A model generated the notes under the pieces. It did not search any database. It was given only the letters and a program-made list of their open reading frames with translations, and was not told the origin of the DNA. This document shows positions 24,073 to 33,175 of a stretch of 64,000 nt of DNA, in pieces. The position numbers and the translations under genes were made by a program. The stretch is from Halorubrum halophilum (GTDB taxonomy: Archaea; Halobacteriota; Halobacteria; Halobacteriales; Haloferacaceae). The stretch is from the NCBI RefSeq assembly GCF_000739595.1, contig NZ_BBJP01000002.1:1-64000 (forward strand), read 5' to 3'. How positions within the stretch are numbered: the first letter of the stretch is position 1; each line of letters opens with the position of its first letter.

Positions 24073-26550
24073 ATGCAACCGAGTTCGCTCTCCGGGCTCC
24101 CCGCGGGCGTCGGCGAGGCGCTCGAAGCGGAGGGCGTCGCAGAGCTGTACCCCCCACAGGAGGCCGCGGTCGAGGCCGGCGTCGTCGACGGCGAGAGCCT
24201 CGTCGCCGCGGTCCCGACCGCCTCCGGGAAGACCCTGATCGCCGAGCTCGCCATGCTCTCGTCGGTCGAGCGCGGCGGGAAGGCCTTATATATCGTCCCC
24301 CTGCGCGCGCTCGCCAGCGAGAAGAAGACCGAGTTCGAGCGCTGGGAGGAGTTCGGCGTCACGGTGGGCGTCTCCACCGGCAACTACGAGTCCGACGGCG
24401 AGTGGCTCGCCACGCGCGACATCATCGTCGCCACCTCGGAGAAGGTCGACTCGCTGATCCGCAACGGCGCGCCGTGGATCGACGACCTCACCTGCGTCGT
24501 GAGCGACGAAGTCCACCTCGTCGACGATCCGAACCGCGGCCCCACCCTCGAAGTGACCCTCGCGAAGCTCCGCAAGGTGAACCCCGGACTCCAGACGGTC
24601 GCGCTCTCGGCGACCGTCGGCAACGCCGACGTGATCGCCGAGTGGCTCGACGCAGAACTCGTCGAGTCCGACTGGCGGCCCATCGACCTCCGGATGGGCG
24701 TCCACTTCGGTAACGCCATCGACTTCGCAGACGGGAGCAAGTGCGAGGTGCCCGTCGAGCGCGGCGAGGACCAGACCGCCCGGCTCGTCGCCGACGCGCT
24801 CGACACCGAGGAGGACGGGCAAGGGGGCTCCTCGCTCGTCTTCGTCAACTCCCGGCGCAACGCCGAGTCCTCGGCCCGGAATCTCACCGACGTGACCGGG
24901 CCCAGACTCACCGACGACGAGCGCGATAAGCTCCGCGAGCTCGCCGACGAGATCCGGTCCGGCTCCGACACCGACACCGCGTCCGACCTCGCGGACGCGG
25001 TCGAGCAGGGGTCCGCCTTCCACCACGCGGGGCTCCGGAGCGAGGACCGCGCCCGCGTCGAGGACGCCTTCCGCGACCGGCTGATCAAGTGCATCTCGGC
25101 GACGCCGACGCTGGCCGCCGGCGTCAACACCCCTGCCCGCCGAGTGATCGTCCGCGACTGGCGCCGCTACGACGGTGAGTTCGGCGGGATGAAACCCCTC
25201 GACGTGCTCGAGGTCCACCAGATGTGCGGGCGCGCCGGCCGACCCGGACTAGACCCGTACGGGGAGGCGGTCCTACTCGCGAACGACGCCGACACGAAGG
25301 AGGAGCTGTTCGAGCGGTACCTCTGGGCCGATCCCGAGCCGGTCCGGTCGAAGCTCGCCGCCGAGCCCGCGCTCCGGACCCACGTGCTGGCCACCGTCGC
25401 CTCCGGCTTCGCCTCCACGCGCGACGGGTTGCTCTCCTTCCTCGACAACACCCTCTACGCGACTCAGACCGACGACGAGGGACGGCTCGCGGCCGTCACC
25501 GACACCGTCCTCGACTACCTCGCCGTCAATGACTTCATCGAGCGCGACCGCGACGGCGGGAGCGAGAGCCTGACCGCGACCGGCATCGGGCATACCGTCT
25601 CGCGGCTCTACCTCGACCCGATGAGCGCGGCCGAGATGATCGACGGGCTGCGGTCGGTCGCCGGGGACGCCGACGCCGCAAGTGCGGGCGCCGAGGGGGA
25701 GACCGGCGAGTTCGTCAGGACCGGGGACGACGACGGCGACGAGCCCGGATTCGGGACGTACGCGCGGCCGGGGGAGGAGGAGTCGGCCGAGGGCAAGAGA
25801 GAGGCGGACGAAGGGGAGACGGAGACGCCCGACGACTCCGACGCCTCAGTCCTCGAAGTCACCGCTCTCGGCCTCTATCACCTTATCAGCCGCACCCCCG
25901 ACATGTACGAACTCTACCTGAAGTCGGGGGACCGCGAGGAGTACACCGAGCTCTGTTACGAGCGCGAGACCGAGTTCCTCGGCGACGTGCCCTCCGAGTA
26001 CGAGGACGTGCGCTTCGAGGACTGGCTCGCGTCGCTGAAGACCGCCCGACTGCTGGAGGACTGGGCCGACGAGGTCGACGAGGACCGGATCACCGAGCGG
26101 TACGGTGTCGGTCCCGGCGACATCCGCGGGAAGGTCGACACCGCCGAGTGGCTCCTGCGCGCGGCCGAGACCCTCGCGCGCGACGTTGAGGGCGTCGACG
26201 GCGACGTCGTCGTCGCGGTCCGCGAGGCCCGGAAGCGCATCGAGTACGGCGTCCGCGAGGAGCTGCTCGATCTGGCCGGCGTCCGCAACGTCGGCCGGAA
26301 GCGCGCCCGGCGGCTGTTCGAGGCCGGGATCGAGACCCGCGCCGACCTCCGCGAGGCCGACAAGGCGGTCGTCCTCGGCGCGCTCCGCGGCCGCGAGCGC
26401 ACCGCCGAGCGGATCCTCGAACACGCGGGTCGCGAGGACCCCTCGATGGACGACGTGCGGCCGGACAAGTCGGCCTCCGCGGCCGCGACCGCCGGCTCCG
26501 CGAGCGACGAGGACGGCGACGGTCAGGCGAGCCTGGGTGATTTCCGATGA
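24073..26550 (+). CDS. hel308: Hel308-type superfamily 2 DNA helicase
   Basis: An 825-residue Ski2-like 3'-5' helicase that acts at stalled replication forks. The Q-like motif [12 protein letters not shown] precedes motif [19 protein letters not shown]. Then come motif [11 protein letters not shown], motif [11 protein letters not shown], the HHAGL motif and motif [20 protein letters not shown] winged helix and ratchet domain follow. Near the end a helix-hairpin-helix ([23 protein letters not shown]) binds DNA. An acidic low-complexity insert at about residues 535-595 separates the ratchet region from the remainder. The stop overlaps the start of cgi121 (ATGA), coupling the two. Confidence 0.95.
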   Translation: MQPSSLSGLPAGVGEALEAEGVAELYPPQEAAVEAGVVDGESLVAAVPTASGKTLIAELAMLSSVERGGKALYIVPLRALASEKKTEFERWEEFGVTVGVSTGNYESDGEWLATRDIIVATSEKVDSLIRNGAPWIDDLTCVVSDEVHLVDDPNRGPTLEVTLAKLRKVNPGLQTVALSATVGNADVIAEWLDAELVESDWRPIDLRMGVHFGNAIDFADGSKCEVPVERGEDQTARLVADALDTEEDGQGGSSLVFVNSRRNAESSARNLTDVTGPRLTDDERDKLRELADEIRSGSDTDTASDLADAVEQGSAFHHAGLRSEDRARVEDAFRDRLIKCISATPTLAAGVNTPARRVIVRDWRRYDGEFGGMKPLDVLEVHQMCGRAGRPGLDPYGEAVLLANDADTKEELFERYLWADPEPVRSKLAAEPALRTHVLATVASGFASTRDGLLSFLDNTLYATQTDDEGRLAAVTDTVLDYLAVNDFIERDRDGGSESLTATGIGHTVSRLYLDPMSAAEMIDGLRSVAGDADAASAGAEGETGEFVRTGDDDGDEPGFGTYARPGEEESAEGKREADEGETETPDDSDASVLEVTALGLYHLISRTPDMYELYLKSGDREEYTELCYERETEFLGDVPSEYEDVRFEDWLASLKTARLLEDWADEVDEDRITERYGVGPGDIRGKVDTAEWLLRAAETLARDVEGVDGDVVVAVREARKRIEYGVREELLDLAGVRNVGRKRARRLFEAGIETRADLREADKAVVLGALRGRERTAERILEHAGREDPSMDDVRPDKSASAAATAGSASDEDGDGQASLGDFR

Positions 26551-27125
26551 GTGGTGAGTCCCACCCGACCCCGTTCCACCGCCTCGTCGCGGGCACCGCC
26601 GTCATCGACGACCTCGACGCGTTCCTCGCGTCGCTCGACGAGATCGCGGCAGAGACTGGCGCGGTCGTGCAGGCGTTCGACGCCGATTTCGTCGTCTCCG
26701 CCGCCCACCTCCGGGAGGCGACCCGCCTCGCCGCCCGCGCGATCGCCCGGGACGAGGCCGTCGCCCGCGATCCGGGCGTCGAGATCATGCTGTACGCGGC
26801 CGGTAGACGGCAGATCGATCGCGCGTTCGCGCTCGGCGTCGAGGAGGGCGAGGGGCGCGCGGTCGTCCTCGTCGCCGACTTCGGCGGGGTTCCGGGGGCG
26901 GACCGCCCCGACGCGGACCTCGACGCCGCCGTCGCGTCAGTGGAGGACCTGCTCGCGTCGCCGACGGGGTCCAACGGTGCCATCAACGAGGGGTCCGATC
27001 CCGCCTTCGACGCGAAACGCGTCCGAGAGTTCTACGACATCGGCGACCGCGAGATCGCGGCGACCGCCGGCGATCTCTCCGACATCGTCCGCGAACGCGT
27101 CGCGCTCCTCGACGTCGAAAAGTAG
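26547..27125 (+). CDS. cgi121: KEOPS complex subunit Cgi121
   Basis: A 192-residue protein matching the archaeal Cgi121/TPRKB fold. Motifs are [54 protein letters not shown], with the [12 protein letters not shown] strand, and a C-terminal helix [31 protein letters not shown]. In KEOPS it binds the CCA tail of tRNA and recruits it for t6A synthesis by the Kae1 enzyme. The four-base overlap with hel308 ties it to that helicase gene. Other KEOPS genes are not in the window. Confidence 0.9.
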   Translation: MSGESHPTPFHRLVAGTAVIDDLDAFLASLDEIAAETGAVVQAFDADFVVSAAHLREATRLAARAIARDEAVARDPGVEIMLYAAGRRQIDRAFALGVEEGEGRAVVLVADFGGVPGADRPDADLDAAVASVEDLLASPTGSNGAINEGSDPAFDAKRVREFYDIGDREIAATAGDLSDIVRERVALLDVEK

Positions 27126-27298
27126 AATCCGAACCCCCTTGCTTCGATTGGAAAACGCCGTACGTGGCGGCGATATCGTTCCAGTAGAAATTCTGACTCC
27201 AACCGAAACGAAGGGTGACAGCGAGGGAGCGGGACGCGGCTCCGACGGCGGACAGATCGACGAGTCGGACGAGAATTGACCGGAGCGAACCGCGAGAA

Positions 27299-27371
27299 TA
27301 GTCCATCCTGGATTCGAACCAGGGTCGTTGCCCCCAGAAGGCAACAGGATTGGCCACTACCCCAATGGACT
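27299..27371 (-). tRNA. tRNA-Gln (anticodon CTG)
   Basis: Read on minus, 73 nt. The acceptor AGTCCAT (27371-27365) pairs with ATGGACT (27306-27300), with discriminator A at 27299. The anticodon arm TTGCC/GGCAA encloses the loop TTCTGGG, giving CTG, which reads CAG. The T arm contains GGTTCGAATCC. No CCA is encoded and no intron is visible. Confidence 0.95.
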
Positions 27372-27562
27372 GTGCGCACTCACCGATAGCCAGTGGGTCT
27401 TTGTAAGCGTTGCGCGTCGCCGGCCCTCTGTCACGAGTTCACAGGCGTTCGGGGAGGAAGCGGGGGCAGCCGAGGGGACGGACGCGGAGGAATCCCGCGA
27501 TACCGATCGCCGAACGTGCGTATATCGATGCGCTTTAGCCGGTCGGATAGCCACGAGCCTGT

Positions 27563-28171
27563 ATGTACGTCGGACGATTCGTCGTCGTCGCGCCCGGTAT
27601 CGGCGCCTACCGCGTCTCCTCGCGCTCGTTCCCGAACCGCCGAGTGACCGACAGGGACGGAACGCTCACCGTCGGGCCCACCCCAGACGCGCCCGAGACG
27701 GACAACCCCTACGTCTCGTACAACTGCGCGCGCGCGGTCCACACACCGACCGACGAGCCGCTGGCCGTCGTCGGCAACGGCTCCCACGTCGACCCGATCG
27801 CGGAGAAGCTCGAACTGGGGTACCCCGCCCGCGACGCGCTGGCGACGCCCCTACTCGCGCTCGACTTCGAGAAGGACGACTACGACACCCCCCGTATCGC
27901 CGGCGTTGTCGGGAGCGAGACCGCGACGATCGGGGTCGTCCGCCGCGACGGGCTCGTCGTCGAGGCCGTCGAGGAGCCGACGATCGTGGCCACCTACGAG
28001 ACGGACAGCCCCGAGCCGTACGCCCTCGCGGCCGCGGACGCCGAGACGTCCGACGCCGCGGCGGCCGCGACGGAAGTTCTCGACGCCGACTTCGAGCACC
28101 CGGTGTGCGCCGCGGGCGCGACCGTCGACGGCGACGGCGTGACGCTGGCGTTCGACAACGACGCGGAGTAG
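27563..28171 (+). CDS. purO: archaeal IMP cyclohydrolase
   Basis: A 202-residue archaeal-type IMP cyclohydrolase (PurO), which closes the ring of FAICAR to give IMP, the last step of purine synthesis. The start [27 protein letters not shown] is diagnostic, followed by [41 protein letters not shown]. It has the ntn-hydrolase-like fold typical of the family and no similarity to bacterial PurH. Length fits. A GCTTTAGCC box at 27532-27540 is placed for a leaderless start. The next gene converges from the other strand with four bases between ends. Confidence 0.95.
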   Translation: MYVGRFVVVAPGIGAYRVSSRSFPNRRVTDRDGTLTVGPTPDAPETDNPYVSYNCARAVHTPTDEPLAVVGNGSHVDPIAEKLELGYPARDALATPLLALDFEKDDYDTPRIAGVVGSETATIGVVRRDGLVVEAVEEPTIVATYETDSPEPYALAAADAETSDAAAAATEVLDADFEHPVCAAGATVDGDGVTLAFDNDAE

Positions 28172-28175
28172 CGCG

Positions 28176-28553
28176 TTACTCCCGTTCGTCCGGGTCGAAC
28201 GCGTCGATCGCGGCGTGAACGCCCTCCACCCACTCGTCCAAGGCGCCGTGGAGGCGCTCCTTCGCTTCCGGGACCGATATCGCGGTGTACTGGTAGACGT
28301 AGCCGCCCGAGTCGAGCAGCCGGCGGCGGCGCTCGACGAGCCCCTTCTCGCGCAGCGTCGACAGCGACCGATTCACGTTCGACCGGTCCCGGTCGAGGGT
28401 CTCGGCGAGCTCGGCGACGGTGCTCCCCGGATGATCGAGCAGCGTCAGGTACGTGCGGCTCTCGTGGTCCCGGACGCCGAACACGCAGGAGAGCACGTGA
28501 TCGAAGGAGGGAGACACGTCGCCGACGAGGTCCTCGATCTCGGGGTCGCTCAT
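28176..28553 (-). CDS. TrmB/MarR-like winged-helix transcriptional regulator
   Basis: A 125-residue DNA-binding protein. The winged-helix core is visible in RTYLTLLDHPGSTVAELAETLDRDRSNVNRSLSTLREKGLVERRRRLLDSGGYVYQYTAI. A C-terminal helix follows (EAKERLHGALDEWVEGVHAAIDAF), likely for dimerisation. The type is common in haloarchaea and is often described as predicted transcriptional regulator. No ligand domain is present. Its target is unknown. It converges on purO and is read away from the small gene at 28624. Confidence 0.8.
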   Translation of the reverse strand: MSDPEIEDLVGDVSPSFDHVLSCVFGVRDHESRTYLTLLDHPGSTVAELAETLDRDRSNVNRSLSTLREKGLVERRRRLLDSGGYVYQYTAISVPEAKERLHGALDEWVEGVHAAIDAFDPDERE

Positions 28554-28623
28554 GGGCGCCGTTCGGCGGCGGTCGGGTTAAAAGTCGCCATCCGCTCGGC
28601 GCTCGATCGGCGGCCGCCGACGC

Positions 28624-28866
28624 TCAGTCGTCGCCTGCGGCGTATCCCATCCGGCGAACGCAGCCGCGCATCCCCGACTCGTCGCTGTGGCGGTGGAGGT
28701 TCGTCGGCGTGTCGCAGTGGTAGGTCTCCCCGTCGTACCGGAGCACGACCTCGTGGTCGCCGCCGGCGACTTCGACGTCGACGAGGATCCGTTGCCCGTC
28801 GTTGAGGGCGTCGATGATCTCGTCGACCGACAGCTCGCCGGCCGCCACTCGGAGTACCTCGGCCAT
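28624..28866 (-). CDS. uncharacterised small protein (80 aa)
   Basis: The family is not recognised. Start at ATG 28866 gives MAEVLRVAAGELSVDEIIDALNDGQRILVDVEVAGGDHEVVLRYDGETYHCDTPTNLHRHSDESGMRGCVRRMGYAAGDD. The N-terminal half looks helical and the remainder beta-rich. There is a His/Cys group (YHC, HRH, C) that might bind metal. A frame extending to 29034 is basic and was not used. It is co-oriented with the neighbouring 228-aa gene, but an independent promoter is likely. Confidence 0.65.
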   Translation of the reverse strand: MAEVLRVAAGELSVDEIIDALNDGQRILVDVEVAGGDHEVVLRYDGETYHCDTPTNLHRHSDESGMRGCVRRMGYAAGDD

Positions 28867-28934
28867 TGTCGTGCGTTCGGGGCTCCGCGAGTTAAGTTCG
28901 ACGTGTTCGCGTCGGCGGTGGAGCGAAATCGGAG

Positions 28935-29621
28935 TCAGGTCATCGTTGAGTCCGGACCGCCCTCCTTCTCCGGCGGCTCGATCCCCTCGGCGGCGGCCAC
29001 GTCCTCGGTCCGTTTCTCGGCCTCGACGTGCCAACGGTCAATCTCCGACTCGTAGTCGGCGAGGATGTCGCTCACCTCGGCTTTCAGCTCGTCGTCGTTG
29101 ACGTTCACCTCGAAGACGAACGTCTCGCCGTCCTCGCCGCGGCCGACCTCTTGGATGTTGGCGCTGACGAGCTCGTTGTCGAAGTAGTACGGCGCCATCT
29201 GCGTCATCACCTTCCGGTACACCGTGTCCTCGACCTTCCGGAGCGCCTTGCGGCTCGCGGAGTCGGCCGCGCGGGCGACGTGACCGATCGACTCGCCCCA
29301 GCTCTCCATCGCGCTCTCCGTGTCGTTCTCCTCGACTTTCTCGTAGGACTCGGTGAGCTTCTCGCCGGCCGTCTGGAGGTCCTCGCCGGGCGACTGCCCG
29401 GCCTGTTCGCCCTCCCCCTCGCCGACGGACGCCTGCTCGGCGGTCTTCTCTGACACGTCCTCGTCGATGCGCTCGTGAGACTTCGGGCGCCAGTCGTCGA
29501 ACTCGTGGAACGCGTCGCCGTCGGCGCCGGTCTCTCGAAGGGCCAGAGCGATCCGTTCGCCGTGTTCGACCGCGTCGCCCCAGTCCCCGCGCACCTTGAA
29601 GCCGGAGATGCTCTCTTCCAT
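28935..29621 (-). CDS. uncharacterised haloarchaeal protein (228 aa)
   Basis: This is an acidic protein with no membrane segment. Roughly the first 50 residues (MEESISGFKVRGDWGDAVEHGERI) are followed by a disordered Glu/Gly/Gln linker. A long helical region comes next (about 80-150, with TAGEKLTESYEKVEENDTESAMESWGESIGHVARAADSASRKALRKVEDTVYRKVM). The end is an alpha/beta stretch (SANIQEVGRGEDGETFVFEVNVNDDELKAEVSDILADYESEIDRWHVEAEK). It may be the family called DUF5828, from memory only. Function unknown. Confidence 0.65.
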   Translation of the reverse strand: MEESISGFKVRGDWGDAVEHGERIALALRETGADGDAFHEFDDWRPKSHERIDEDVSEKTAEQASVGEGEGEQAGQSPGEDLQTAGEKLTESYEKVEENDTESAMESWGESIGHVARAADSASRKALRKVEDTVYRKVMTQMAPYYFDNELVSANIQEVGRGEDGETFVFEVNVNDDELKAEVSDILADYESEIDRWHVEAEKRTEDVAAAEGIEPPEKEGGPDSTMT

Positions 29622-29718
29622 CGTGTTGCACCCTATAAGAAACGAACGCGTATAAGTCTCTCCGACTTGACGTAAGCCGGCGCACGCCCCGATCGTTTCA
29701 TGGGCGGCGAGCCTCGGC

Positions 29719-29952
29719 CTATTTCCCGTACGCGAGCCGGCGACCGAGCGCGTCGATCCGGTCTTTGAGGTCGCTGAGAAATCCCCCCGGCGAGACCCGG
29801 CGGAACGACGACTCGTCGACCTCGATTCGCTCGCCGGCGAAGGGGTCGTGATCGGTGCGCTCCTCGGAGTCCTTGTCGCCGTTCACCGCGCCGACGACGG
29901 TCGACATCGAGCACCGACCGCACGCCTCCGCTTGGATCTCTTCGTCAGTCAT
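29719..29952 (-). CDS. uncharacterised small protein with a CxxC motif (77 aa)
   Basis: The family is not recognised. An N-terminal EACGRC pair could bind zinc or act in redox, but a second pair is absent. The middle is charged and disordered. The C-terminus is an amphipathic helix (GGFLSDLKDRIDALGRRLAYGK) that might dock to a protein or membrane. The ATG 29952 is the only good start. The gene is separated from both neighbours. Confidence 0.55.
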   Translation of the reverse strand: MTDEEIQAEACGRCSMSTVVGAVNGDKDSEERTDHDPFAGERIEVDESSFRRVSPGGFLSDLKDRIDALGRRLAYGK

Positions 29953-30100
29953 AGACGTATTCTTCCCGGACGTTCGTGTCTGATCGTCTTAAAACCCGGG
30001 CTCGGAGCCGTTACGGTGGATTCTCGGGAGCGACCACGGTGCGGAAACCGGCCGACACCGGCCCGATGCGCTTTTCAATCGGACCATGGAATGAGTTCAC

Positions 30101-30481
30101 ATGGGATACCGCGTCGTCGACACGGACTCGGTGGAGCCGAAGCCCGACCGCCCCTGCGAGTGCCGGAAGCTCTCCAAGCCGGGCGGGCTCGATGCCGCGG
30201 CGATCAACCGATTCCGCGCCGAGCCGGGCGAGCAGCTCCCGCTCGCGTATCACTACCACGAGACTCAACAGGAGGCGTTCTACGTGCTCAGCGGGACGCT
30301 CTCGGTGGAGACGCCGGACGAGACCTACGAGGTCCCCGCGGACGACCTGTTCGTCGTCGATCCCGAGAGCCCGCAGCGAGCGTACAACCCGGCCGACGCC
30401 GACGGTCCCGTGACCGCGCTCGCGATCGGCGCGCCGCCGGCCGACGACGACGCGGTCGCCTACGACCCGGACGATGAGTGA
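30101..30481 (+). CDS. cupin-domain protein
   Basis: A 126-residue single cupin barrel. The first metal motif is YHYHETQQEAFYVLSGTLSVETPD (HxH with E), and the second is the PESPQRAYNP region, where the usual histidine is replaced. Small cupins of this type can be dioxygenases, isomerases or binding proteins, and the sequence does not decide which. The N-terminus carries CECRKLSKPGG. The stop codon overlaps the start of the next gene by eight bases, so the two are coupled and may act together. Confidence 0.82.
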   Translation: MGYRVVDTDSVEPKPDRPCECRKLSKPGGLDAAAINRFRAEPGEQLPLAYHYHETQQEAFYVLSGTLSVETPDETYEVPADDLFVVDPESPQRAYNPADADGPVTALAIGAPPADDDAVAYDPDDE

Positions 30482-31106
30482 CGCCGCCGGCGGCGGGGGC
30501 GACGGCCGCCGCGACCCCGAGGAGCTGCCGTCCGAGATTCGCGAGGCGGTCCCCGACTACGACGACGAGTACCTCGACCGCGTCTCCGACCGACTGATGT
30601 ACAGCTACGACCTCGACGCCGACGTCGTCGTCGACGGCGAACGCTTCGATCTCACCGCCGAGATGCGGATGCGCAACCAGAAGCAGTTCCTCCACCCCGC
30701 GCTGAGCTACGCGGACCACGACGTGATGGAGTACGTCTTCGCTCGTCGGGTGTCGACGCCGAGCGTCGGCGAGTTAGAGCGGCTCGCGGAGTTCGCCCAC
30801 GGCGTCGCCGACGACCGGGTCGAGGGGAACGAACAGCACTACGGCACCGACATCACGGTCGTGCTCGTCGGCGACCGGATCCCGGAGGCCGTCGCCGAGT
30901 TCGTCGACGGGTTCCGGGACCGGACGCTGCTGAAGTTCGGCTACTACGGCCACTACGAGGTGAACCTCATCGTCGTCGCGCCCGACGAAGAGCGGCTCGT
31001 CGCCAGCGAGGCCGCGGACAGCGCCGAAGCCCTCCGGCTGTGGGAGCCGGTCGAGAAGCCGGACGAGGGGATCTTCTCGAAGTTCGCGAAGCGGTTCTGG
31101 CGCTGA
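30474..31106 (+). CDS. uncharacterised protein coupled to the cupin (210 aa)
   Basis: The family is not recognised. After a glycine-rich start it has a helical portion (EIREAVPDYDDEYLDRVSDRLMYSYDLDADVVVDGERFDLTAEMRMRNQKQFL). An alpha/beta core follows (GTDITVVLVGDRIPEAVAEFVDGFRDRTLLKFGYYGHYEVNLIVVAPDEERLVAS), and then a basic C-terminal helix (IFSKFAKRFWR). No membrane helix is evident. The eight-base overlap with the cupin gene suggests joint translation. The gene converges on cstA with 53 bases between ends. Confidence 0.65.
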   Translation: MSDAAGGGGDGRRDPEELPSEIREAVPDYDDEYLDRVSDRLMYSYDLDADVVVDGERFDLTAEMRMRNQKQFLHPALSYADHDVMEYVFARRVSTPSVGELERLAEFAHGVADDRVEGNEQHYGTDITVVLVGDRIPEAVAEFVDGFRDRTLLKFGYYGHYEVNLIVVAPDEERLVASEAADSAEALRLWEPVEKPDEGIFSKFAKRFWR

Positions 31107-31159
31107 TCGAGGCGAAAATAGTTGTTAAAACGAAGCGGTGCCGCGGAGCGGCGTCGCCG

Positions 31160-33013
31160 TCAGTCGTCGCTCGGCTCCGCCGCGGGCGCGTCGCCGCCGC
31201 GGACCGTTCTGAGGTTCCCGACCCCGATCCGGACGAGCGACAGGGCGATGTAGATCAGCGCCAGTCCGAGGAGCATCTGCGCCACGGACGAGAGCTGCGC
31301 GCCGAGCGTCCCGGCGCCGCCCTGTATCAGGTTGACGTAGAGGTTGTTGTACAGCGCGACCCACGTCAGCCCGAGCACAGTGATGGTCACCATGACCGCC
31401 ATCGGGACGCCGGTGGAGACGAGCTGCTTGGACTCGTCCCAGTTGGCGAGCCACACGGTCGCCGTCAGCAGCGCGAGCGCCGCAAGCAGCTGGTTCGCGC
31501 CGCCGAACAGCCCCCAGAGCGTCTGCCACTGCCCCGAGATGACGAGCACGTACGCGATACCGATCTGGATGACCGGGTTCGTGTACCGGCCGCGGGCGGC
31601 CGCCCCGATCCCCCCCGAGAGCCCGGAGACGGTCATACCGTCGTCCATGCCGACGATCTCCTCCATCATGTACCGACCCAGTCGCACGGCGGTGTCGGTG
31701 GAGGTGAGCAGGAAGCTCACCAGGACGAGCGCCATGAACACACTCCCGATGGCCTCCGGGATCCCGAAGCTGGTGAGGATGATCCCGCCGCCGGTCGCGA
31801 AGTTCGGCAGCGCGCCGCCGATGCCGCCGCCGGCGGCGTCACCGGCGAAACCGGCGACCGCGAGCGTCGACAGCGCGAGGGCGCCGAGCAGCCCCTCGCC
31901 GAGCATCCCGCCGTAGCCGATCAGGCGGGCGTCGCTCTCCTTGTTGAGCTGTTTCGAGGTCGTCCCCGAGGAGACGAGCGAGTGGAACCCGCTGATCGTC
32001 CCGCAGGCGATAGTGATGAAGAGCAGCGGGAACAGCGGGAACAGCCCCGCCGCCTCGATGCCCCAGAAGCCCTCGAAGACGCCGATCGAGGAGTCGATAA
32101 CGAGCGGCTGGCTCGATGTGGAGAAGATCGTACCCACGATGATCGCCAGCACGCCACCGCCGACCCCGGTGTACAGCAGGAACGACGAGAGGTAGTCGCG
32201 CGGCTGGAGCAGCACCCAGACGGGGAGCGCGCTCGCGATACCGGCGTACACCATCACGATCGGGATCCAGGCGGCGGTGTTGCCGCCGAGCGCCGCCGCG
32301 CCGGGGACCCAACTGCCCGTGCTCCCGCTGAACAGCACGAACGTCCCCGCGTCGTGACTCCCCTCAGCGAGTGCGAACAGCGCGAACGGGTACTGGATGC
32401 CGACCCAGACGCCGGCGAACACGCCGGCGACGAACAGGATCGTCCCCGGGACGAACGGGCCGTTGAGCTGGTAGAGGTAGACCCCGAAGACGAGCGCGAG
32501 CGCCACGTACACGGTGCTTGCGGTCGTGACCTCCGGGAACGCGTTGAACACGATCCCGACGACCAGTGCGAACACCGCGACGACGAGGATGATCGTGAGG
32601 AACGCGAACCACAGCAGCAGGTTCTTCCCCCGTTCCCCGACGTACTGCCCCACGATGTACCCGATCGAGCGACCCTCGTGGCGGATCGAACTCGACAGCG
32701 AGATGAAGTCGTGGACGGCGCCCATCAGCGGGTTTCCGATCGCGATCCACAGCATCGCCGGGACCCACCCCCAGATGGCCCCCGCGGTGATCGGACCGAC
32801 GATCGGCGCGCCGCCTGCGATGCTCGAGAAGTGATGCCCCAGCAGTACCGGTTTCTTCGACGGTACGTACTCCTGACCGTCCTCGTACTTGTGCGCCGGC
32901 GTCTCGCGCTCGTCGTCGAGTTCGACGAACCGCGAGAGGTACCGCGAGTACCCCATGTATCCGACGGTGAACGTTCCGAGAACGGCGACCATAATCCAAA
33001 TTACACTTGTCAT
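31160..33013 (-). CDS. cstA: CstA-family peptide/pyruvate transporter
   Basis: A 617-residue membrane protein of the carbon-starvation CstA family, with many helices. Signatures are YVPSKKPVLLGHHFSSIAGGAPIVGPITAGAIWGWVPAMLWI, ISLSSSIRHEGRSIGYIVGQYVG and ISGFHSLVSSGTTSKQLNKESDARLIGYGGMLGEGLLGALA. Relatives import peptides or pyruvate when carbon is short. Start ATG 33013 lies downstream of an AT-rich TATTAAATA element (33052-33060). Length is close to the shorter archaeal and Gram-positive CstA forms and less than the E. coli 701. Confidence 0.92.
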   Translation of the reverse strand: MTSVIWIMVAVLGTFTVGYMGYSRYLSRFVELDDERETPAHKYEDGQEYVPSKKPVLLGHHFSSIAGGAPIVGPITAGAIWGWVPAMLWIAIGNPLMGAVHDFISLSSSIRHEGRSIGYIVGQYVGERGKNLLLWFAFLTIILVVAVFALVVGIVFNAFPEVTTASTVYVALALVFGVYLYQLNGPFVPGTILFVAGVFAGVWVGIQYPFALFALAEGSHDAGTFVLFSGSTGSWVPGAAALGGNTAAWIPIVMVYAGIASALPVWVLLQPRDYLSSFLLYTGVGGGVLAIIVGTIFSTSSQPLVIDSSIGVFEGFWGIEAAGLFPLFPLLFITIACGTISGFHSLVSSGTTSKQLNKESDARLIGYGGMLGEGLLGALALSTLAVAGFAGDAAGGGIGGALPNFATGGGIILTSFGIPEAIGSVFMALVLVSFLLTSTDTAVRLGRYMMEEIVGMDDGMTVSGLSGGIGAAARGRYTNPVIQIGIAYVLVISGQWQTLWGLFGGANQLLAALALLTATVWLANWDESKQLVSTGVPMAVMVTITVLGLTWVALYNNLYVNLIQGGAGTLGAQLSSVAQMLLGLALIYIALSLVRIGVGNLRTVRGGDAPAAEPSDD

Positions 33014-33175
33014 GAGTTCCCCTGCCTCACGAGACCGGTTCGGAAAGAGCGTATTAAATATTGGCTTCGACCGTGATAGATAGGCGATCGATCCGATCGA
33101 ATCACCCGACTGGAAGCCGTACGTCGATTAGTTTCTCCAGCTCGCGTGTTGATTTCGCTGTTCGGATTTCGGTTC

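Noticed and set aside
23301-24383. Long upstream extension of the APC permease frame
   Set aside because: It is antisense to hisB and the start of hel308, is basic and repetitive, and typical permeases start near [10 protein letters not shown].
24073-26550. Intein in hel308
   Set aside because: The acidic insert near residues 535-595 has no splicing motifs and is only about 60 residues long.
31040-33076. 678-codon frame opposite cstA
   Set aside because: It is the complement of a clear transporter gene. Long antisense frames are common in GC-rich DNA, and its Arg/Asp/Glu repeats have no family pattern.
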